Shown: positions 59,678 to 64,000 of the stretch, piece by piece
Numbering within the stretch: position 1 is the stretch's first letter
Layout: every line of letters starts with the position of its first letter
Assembly: GCA_963744305.1 (NCBI GenBank)
Contig: CAVUTF010000027.1
Span: 124,001-188,000 of the forward strand
Origin: FEN-1219 sp963744305
Lineage (GTDB): Bacteria; Pseudomonadota; Gammaproteobacteria; Steroidobacterales; Rariloculaceae
Length of the DNA: 64,000 nt
Direction: 5' to 3'
Notes under the pieces: generated by a model
Seen by the model: only the letters and a program-made list of their open reading frames with translations
The model's database searches: none
Told to the model about the DNA's origin: nothing
Made by a program: the position numbers and the translations under genes

Positions 59678-59682
59678 ACTGG

Positions 59683-59970
59683 ATGCCGATGATTAGAAGC
59701 TTTCGGGACGTCGATACAGAGGGCGTCTGGGAAGAACGGGTCTCACTGAAACTTCCGCGCGCGGTTCAGAGTCGCGTGCTGCTCAAACTGCAGCAAATCA
59801 ACGCCGCAGCCGACCTCCGTGACTTGCGCATTCCGTCGGGAAATCGGTTGGAGAAGCTTAGCGGAGACCGTGACGGCCAATGGAGCATCCGTGTGAACGA
59901 CCAATGGCGGATTTGCTTCGAATGGGATGCGGGAGACGCCTACAGCGTTGAAGTTTGCGATTACCACTGA
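59683..59970 (+). CDS. higB: HigB-type RelE/ParE toxin
   Basis: 95 residues; start at 59683 or the ATG at 59689. SFRDVDTEGVWE at the start, PRAVQSRVLLKLQQINAAADLRDLRIPSGNRLEKLSGDRDGQWSIRVNDQWRICFEWDAGDAYSVEVCDYH is typical of plasmid-maintenance killer proteins of the HigB/RelE family, with the conserved RVNDQWRICF. It is a ribosome-dependent mRNA nuclease. Toxin precedes antitoxin, the order characteristic of HigBA. Intact. Confidence 0.92.
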   Translation: MPMIRSFRDVDTEGVWEERVSLKLPRAVQSRVLLKLQQINAAADLRDLRIPSGNRLEKLSGDRDGQWSIRVNDQWRICFEWDAGDAYSVEVCDYH

Positions 59971-59986
59971 CTGAAAGGAGCATTGC

Positions 59987-60307
59987 ATGGCTAGCATCAA
60001 AGCTCATCATCCCGGCGTTGTCCTGCGTTGCGAGTTCATGGAGCCAGTCGGCCTGACTGCCTACAAGCTGGCGAAAGCACTGCAAGTGCCGCTGCCGCGC
60101 GTGAACGACATCGTGCTCGAGAAGCGCTCGATCTCGACCGAGATGGGATTGCTGCTGAGCGCCTATTTCGGCACGACGGACCAGTACTGGATCAATCTGC
60201 AAGCGGACTACGATCGGCGACAGGCCCGCGCTCGCATCGCGAAGAAGCTCAAAGCCATCAAACCTCACCCCACGGACGAGCACGGCACACTAGTGCATGC
60301 CGCGTAA
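59987..60307 (+). CDS. higA: HigA antitoxin (XRE-type helix-turn-helix)
   Basis: 106 residues, starting 16 bases after higB. The HTH is EPVGLTAYKLAKALQVPLPRVNDIVLEKRSISTEMGLLLSAYFGTTDQYWINLQADYD, which is strongly HigA-like (VapI superfamily). It binds HigB and represses the operon. Ribosome site GAAAGGAG is present before the ATG. Intact. Confidence 0.93.
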   Translation: MASIKAHHPGVVLRCEFMEPVGLTAYKLAKALQVPLPRVNDIVLEKRSISTEMGLLLSAYFGTTDQYWINLQADYDRRQARARIAKKLKAIKPHPTDEHGTLVHAA

Positions 60308-60325
60308 CTTCATTTCGTCAGGACG

Positions 60326-61546
60326 TCACGTCAGCAAACCAAAGTCGAACAGACGCAAAGCGGCGTAACGCTCCGCCATCCAGTGCCACGCGGTGTGTGC
60401 GACGATCACGCACAGCACGATTACGCCGATCCGCTCGGCCACGACGTAGCGGAACGCCAAGTTCAAGACCGGCACGAGCAGCAGCAGCACGAGCAGCTGG
60501 CCGAGCTCGATGCCGACGTTGAAGGACAGGAGCGACGTGAGCACGTGATCGCCCGCGAATTGCAGCGTGTTGCGCAGCGCAAACGAAAAGCCGAAGCCGT
60601 GAATCAGGCCGAAGCCTAGGGCGATGGCCCAGCGCAGGCGAACGAGCGCAGCGCTCGCGCTCGCGGCGACGATGTTCTCCACCGCCATGTAGAAGATCGA
60701 CGCCGCGATCAGCGTCTCGATCAGCGGCGGAAACCACAGCGCATCGGGCGCCAAGCCGTACGCGGAGGCGATCAATGTGAACGAATGGCCCACCGTGAAC
60801 GCCGTGACGATCAAGACGAGCGCGCGTAGCTTGCTCCGCAGCGGCACGACGAGGCACAGCAGGAACAGCAGGTGATCGGCCCCGTCCAAGATGTGCGTGA
60901 AGCCGAGGCGTAGGAAGCGGAGGAACGATTGATGCCAGCGGGGATCGAGCTCGACGCGACCTGGCTCGCCGTCGAGCTGAAAGACGCGCACGGCCCCGTC
61001 GGGCGCGGCGAAGGATACGGCCGTCACGACCGCTAGTCCTAGACGCTCGAGCCGCGGCTCGAGCGCAAACCGCGACTGCGCGGAGCCGATCGGCGTTTCG
61101 AACAGCACGTCGAGCAGCGCCTGGCGCCACGGGAGCTGGGTGTCCGCGGGCAGTGGCGGCGCCTGAATGTGCGCGAGCGCCGTCTCGTACGCGGCGAACG
61201 AGCGGTCGCTCGGAATCGACGCACGCGCGGCGACGAGCGTGAGCCGCGGCAGCGCTTCCCCGTCCTCGTAGACATGGATGTCGTTCGCAAGCCAGAGCAG
61301 GGCCGCGTTGCGCAGGGCGGCGTCGGCCCGCGCGACGTCGAGATAGCCCTGCCCGAACAGCGGAAACTCGATGTCCTGCATGGCTTCGAGGGGCGCGCGC
61401 ACGAGGAGCTGCAGGCGGTCACCCGAGGGCCTCACGATGATTCGCACGGTGACATCGCTCGGAATCTCGTGCGCGAGCGCGGCCGCCGGGCACGAGGCGA
61501 GAACGGCGAGGCGGAGCAGGATCAGGACGCGTTGCGCGCTACGCAA
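60326..61546 (-). CDS. HupE/UreJ-family membrane protein with periplasmic N-terminal domain
   Basis: 406 residues, intact. Signal peptide (LASCPAAALAHE), a soluble domain (about 25-190), then seven helices of the HupE/UreJ_2 family: GFTHILDGADHLLFLLCLVV, VLIVTAFTVGHSFTLIASAYG, RWAIALGFGLIHGFGFSFAL. Conserved His/Asp/Glu residues in these helices suggest Ni, Co or other metal transport. No urease or hydrogenase genes are adjacent. Convergent with higBA by 19 bases. Confidence 0.83.
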   Translation of the reverse strand: MRSAQRVLILLRLAVLASCPAAALAHEIPSDVTVRIIVRPSGDRLQLLVRAPLEAMQDIEFPLFGQGYLDVARADAALRNAALLWLANDIHVYEDGEALPRLTLVAARASIPSDRSFAAYETALAHIQAPPLPADTQLPWRQALLDVLFETPIGSAQSRFALEPRLERLGLAVVTAVSFAAPDGAVRVFQLDGEPGRVELDPRWHQSFLRFLRLGFTHILDGADHLLFLLCLVVPLRSKLRALVLIVTAFTVGHSFTLIASAYGLAPDALWFPPLIETLIAASIFYMAVENIVAASASAALVRLRWAIALGFGLIHGFGFSFALRNTLQFAGDHVLTSLLSFNVGIELGQLLVLLLLVPVLNLAFRYVVAERIGVIVLCVIVAHTAWHWMAERYAALRLFDFGLLT

Positions 61547-61680
61547 GATGTTGTGGTGCCTTTGCAGTCCGAAGCGTCCCGGAGCCTACAATTTCCGTTA
61601 TTATTTGGGAACAAACGAGACCTCTCGCGTCGCCGCGCCGGCGACGCTGCAGGGGCAGTCGGGCGAACCCGGGGGAGAAA

Positions 61681-62924
61681 ATGATGAATCGCGGATCGCG
61701 TCACTATGCCTAGTTGCGGCCGCGTCTTGGCTCGTCGGCTGCGAAAACGAATCTGCGTCGGGAGCGGCTACGTCTGCGGCCGCCGCTACGGCCGCTGCCA
61801 CGGCGTCCGCTACGGCCACCGCGGCCGCCGCGGCACCCGCCGCGCACGACGGGACCGGTTGCGCCACGGTTCGAGGTGGATCCGTTCTGGCCGAAGCCGT
61901 TGCCGAATCATTGGGTCTTGGGATCGACGATCGGCGTGTCGGTGGATTCGCGCGATCACGTTTGGATCATTCACCGCCACCAAACGCTGAACGCCGAGAC
62001 CGAAGCGAGCGCGGGCAAGAACACTCCCGCCGGCGAGTGCTGCGCCATCGCGCCGCCGGTGCTCGAGTTCGACGCCGCGGGCAATTTCGTGAGCTCATGG
62101 GGCGGTCCGGGCGACGGCTACGACTGGCCCACGTCGAATCACGGCATCACCGTCGATCACATGGACAACATCTGGATCGGCGGCAACGACATGGCCGACG
62201 CGCACATCTTGAAGTTTTCCCGCACCGGGCAGTTCCTGCTGCAGCTCGGCAAGCCGAAGATGAACCAAGGCAGCAACGATCCCATGAATTTCTGGCGCGT
62301 CGCAAAGATCTCGATAGACCCGGCCGCGAACGAGGCGTTCGTGGCCGACGGTTACGGCAACAAGCGAGTGGTCGTGCTCGACGTGAACACCGGCGCGCGC
62401 AAGCGTTATTGGGGCGCGTACGGCAACATGCCCGACGATACGGACCTGGGGCCATACGATCCCGCTGCTCCGCCGGCGCAGCAATTCAGAAGCCCCGTGC
62501 ACTGCGCGGAGCCGTCACTCGACGGTTTCGTGTACGTATGCGACCGCGCCAACGATCGCATTCAGGTTTTCGTAAGGACGGCACTTTCGTAAGCGAGCTC
62601 ATGGTGGCTCCGGAAACCCGGGGCTCCGGCTCGGTGTGGGATATCGCGTTCTCGAAGGACCCGCAGCAAACGTATATCTATCTCGCCGACGGTCTCAACG
62701 AGCGCGTCTACATCATCGAGCGCGAGTCGATGGAGATCTTGACGAGCTTCGGCGACGGTGGCCGCCAGCCCGGACAGTTCTTCGGCGTGCACAGCATCGC
62801 GACCGACTCGCAAGGCAACATCTATACGACCGAGACCTACGAGGGCAAACGGCTGCAGAAGTTCGTCTATCGCGGCCTCGCGGCGATCCCGAGCAGTGCG
62901 CAAGGAGCGGTTTGGCCGCGGTAG
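61681..62924 (+). CDS. NHL-repeat propeller lipoprotein (frameshifted)
   Basis: Start at ATG 61681 with GGGGGAG upstream. After a first shift the lipoprotein signal SLCLVAAASWLVGC is clear (lipobox LVGC). A low-complexity Ala/Thr/Ser linker follows. A shift near 61865 leads to VDPFWPKPLPNHWVLGSTIGVSVDSRDHVWIIHR, with NHL repeats MDNIWIGGNDMADAHILKF and EAFVADGYGNKRVVVLD. Another shift near 62575 continues RKDGTFVSELMVAPETRGSG, YIYLADGLNERVYII, QGNIYTTETYEGKRLQKFVYRG. The family is close to the alpha-amidating lyase-like propellers, like the gene at 56.1-57.2 kb. Confidence 0.72.
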
Positions 62925-62972
62925 CGTCGGAAACGTTTCGTTTGCCGGGCGCTTCACTTGGGGGGACAGCAA

Positions 62973-63695
62973 ATGAACAAGACCCTTCGATGCTCCTTGG
63001 TCTTGGCGTTGCTCATCGGTGTGGCGGCTGCGCTGCCGGTGCGCGCGCAGAACGCGGCGCCGAACATGAGCTTCTTCATCACGAGCGTGGGCTCCGGAGA
63101 GGGGGCGAACCTCGAAGGCTTGGTCGGCGCCGATGCGCACTGCGAGAGTCTCGCGGCCGCCGTGGGCGCGGGCGCCAAGACATGGCGCGCATACCTGAGC
63201 ACTGCGGCTACGGGTGGTCAGCCGCAGGTGAACGCGCGCGATCGCATCGGCGCGGGGCCGTGGTTCAACGTGAAAGGCGTGCAGGTCGCCGCGAGCGTCG
63301 CCGACCTTCACAGCGACAACAACAAGTTGAACAAGGAGAACGCGCTCACGGAGAAAGGCACGACGGTGAACGGCGTCGGCGACACGCCGAACACGCATGA
63401 CATTCTCACGGGCTCCACCGCCGATGGCCGCTTAGCGCCGCCGGGTCCGATTCCGCCGCCGCCGAATTCGCCGCCCAACACACCGCCGTCGCCTGCGCCT
63501 TCGAACCTCACGTGCAACAACTGGACGGCGAGCAGCGGCGAAATGATTCGCGCGACGGTGGGCCACCACGACCGCATGGGCTTCGGGCCGACCGGCCCGT
63601 CGTGGAACTCGGCGCACGCCTCGCGCGGCTGCAGCCAACAGGAGCTCACGGTCAGCGGCGGCGCCGGCTTTTTCTACTGCTTCGCGACGGACTGA
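62973..63695 (+). CDS. Exported lectin-like protein, DUF1554-type
   Basis: 240 residues from ATG 62973 with GGGGGGA upstream. Signal peptide LALLIGVAAALPVRAQ. The mature sequence MSFFITSVGSGEGANLEGLVGADAHCESLAAAVG with later TWRAYLSTAA and CNNWTASS resembles the DUF1554/C-type lectin-like group. A Pro-rich loop (GPIPPPPNSPPNTPPSPAP) is inserted. Three or four cysteines suggest disulfides. Function unknown; a surface or periplasmic carbohydrate-binding role is a guess. Intact. Confidence 0.72.
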   Translation: MNKTLRCSLVLALLIGVAAALPVRAQNAAPNMSFFITSVGSGEGANLEGLVGADAHCESLAAAVGAGAKTWRAYLSTAATGGQPQVNARDRIGAGPWFNVKGVQVAASVADLHSDNNKLNKENALTEKGTTVNGVGDTPNTHDILTGSTADGRLAPPGPIPPPPNSPPNTPPSPAPSNLTCNNWTASSGEMIRATVGHHDRMGFGPTGPSWNSAHASRGCSQQELTVSGGAGFFYCFATD

Positions 63696-63701
63696 GCCGG
63701 G

Positions 63702-64000
63702 TCAACGATCCTCACGCTCGGCCGCGCGCGCGGCGCTCAAGATATTCTGCAATCCGCGGTTGCCTTCGTGGCACGCGTACTCGAACGGCGCGCTTTCCGC
63801 GTTGCGCTTGAGGGGCATCGAAAACGCCCACGGCGTGGTCCAGGTGGCGGGATCCTCGAAACGCACTTCCCAGCGCAGCGTGTCCGCATCCACCGGCGTG
63901 AATCGCTCGGTGATCTTCAGATTCGCGCTCGCGTTGCGATAAGCCGCGCCGTCGCGCAGGTTCGTGGTCTCGACCACGAGCGTGTCGCCGTCCCAATGGC
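63702..64000 (-). CDS. Partial DUF6152-related exported protein, C-terminal part
   Basis: The C-terminal 98 residues run off the right edge. WDGDTLVVETTN, KITERFTPVDADTLRWEVRFEDPATWTTPWAFSMPLKR and EYACHEGNRGLQNIL match the C-terminal part of the family seen at 50.2-51.2 and 52.9-53.9 kb. The beginning, including any signal peptide, lies outside the window. Longer members often have a C-terminal HEGNxGL motif, as here. Confidence 0.75.
   Translation of the reverse strand, partial: HWDGDTLVVETTNLRDGAAYRNASANLKITERFTPVDADTLRWEVRFEDPATWTTPWAFSMPLKRNAESAPFEYACHEGNRGLQNILSAARAAEREDR

Noticed and set aside
1..64000. CRISPR arrays, rRNA or tRNA genes, prophage
   Set aside because: No regularly spaced repeats, no conserved rRNA blocks, no tRNA arm patterns and no phage structural genes were seen by eye; a dedicated tRNA search was not possible.

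Overview
This is a GC-rich (roughly two-thirds G+C) chromosomal stretch from a Gram-negative bacterium. Two-partner outer-membrane signalling (ECF sigma factor, FecR-type regulator, TonB receptor), a PQQ quinohemoprotein alcohol dehydrogenase, the helicase HrpB, an OmpA-like barrel protein and many Sec-exported proteins and lipoproteins point to a gammaproteobacterium. An environmental lineage near Steroidobacterales or Woeseiales is my guess and is not proven. No rRNA, tRNA or CRISPR array was seen.

Layout. 0.1-5.1 kb: a partial exported protein, then two tandem hybrid histidine kinases. 5.2-11.1 kb: a cytochrome c/streptogramin-lyase-like protein, an exported unknown, a one-protein HTH-ATPase-STAS-like regulator, a histidine phosphatase and a lipoprotein/kelch propeller. 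11.1-16.3 kb: hrpB, a glyoxalase-fold protein, a MazF-type toxin with a ribbon-helix-helix antitoxin, and a ModA-like binding protein beside a PQQ dehydrogenase (to 18.5 kb). 18.7-22 kb: an AI-2E/PerM-type permease and a YncE-like propeller interrupted by an in-frame TAG. 22.1-29.5 kb: a compact hyfBCEFGI operon for a membrane complex related to group 4 hydrogenases and complex I. Its large subunit lacks the first NiFe cysteine motif, so it looks like an Ehr-type complex and not a hydrogenase. 29.6-38.6 kb: membrane, PD40-propeller, FG-GAP, sulfatase, TPR and ferritin-like diiron genes on the minus strand. 38.7-45.5 kb: a CadC-like regulator, an exported unknown and the sigma/FecR/TonB-receptor operon. 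45.5-50.1 kb: an IS110-family element, an AraC regulator divergent from a berberine-bridge-type FAD oxidoreductase, and a cupin. 50.2-64 kb: three members of one exported unknown family, an exported isoaspartyl methyltransferase homologue, PadR/HAAS and TonB genes, an exported SDR, SnoaL and SNase proteins, HigBA, a HupE/UreJ-type protein, two NHL propellers and a DUF1554-like protein.

Two themes stand out. First, at least eight exported beta-propeller proteins lie in 64 kb, several joined or adjacent to cytochrome c modules, which suggests a periplasm-centred oxidative lifestyle. Second, about half of the genes carry one or more single-base frameshifts while keeping perfectly conserved reading in two frames. 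This is better explained by indel errors in the assembly than by mass gene death, so every broken gene below should be read with that in mind. Genes split this way are reported as single features spanning all frames.
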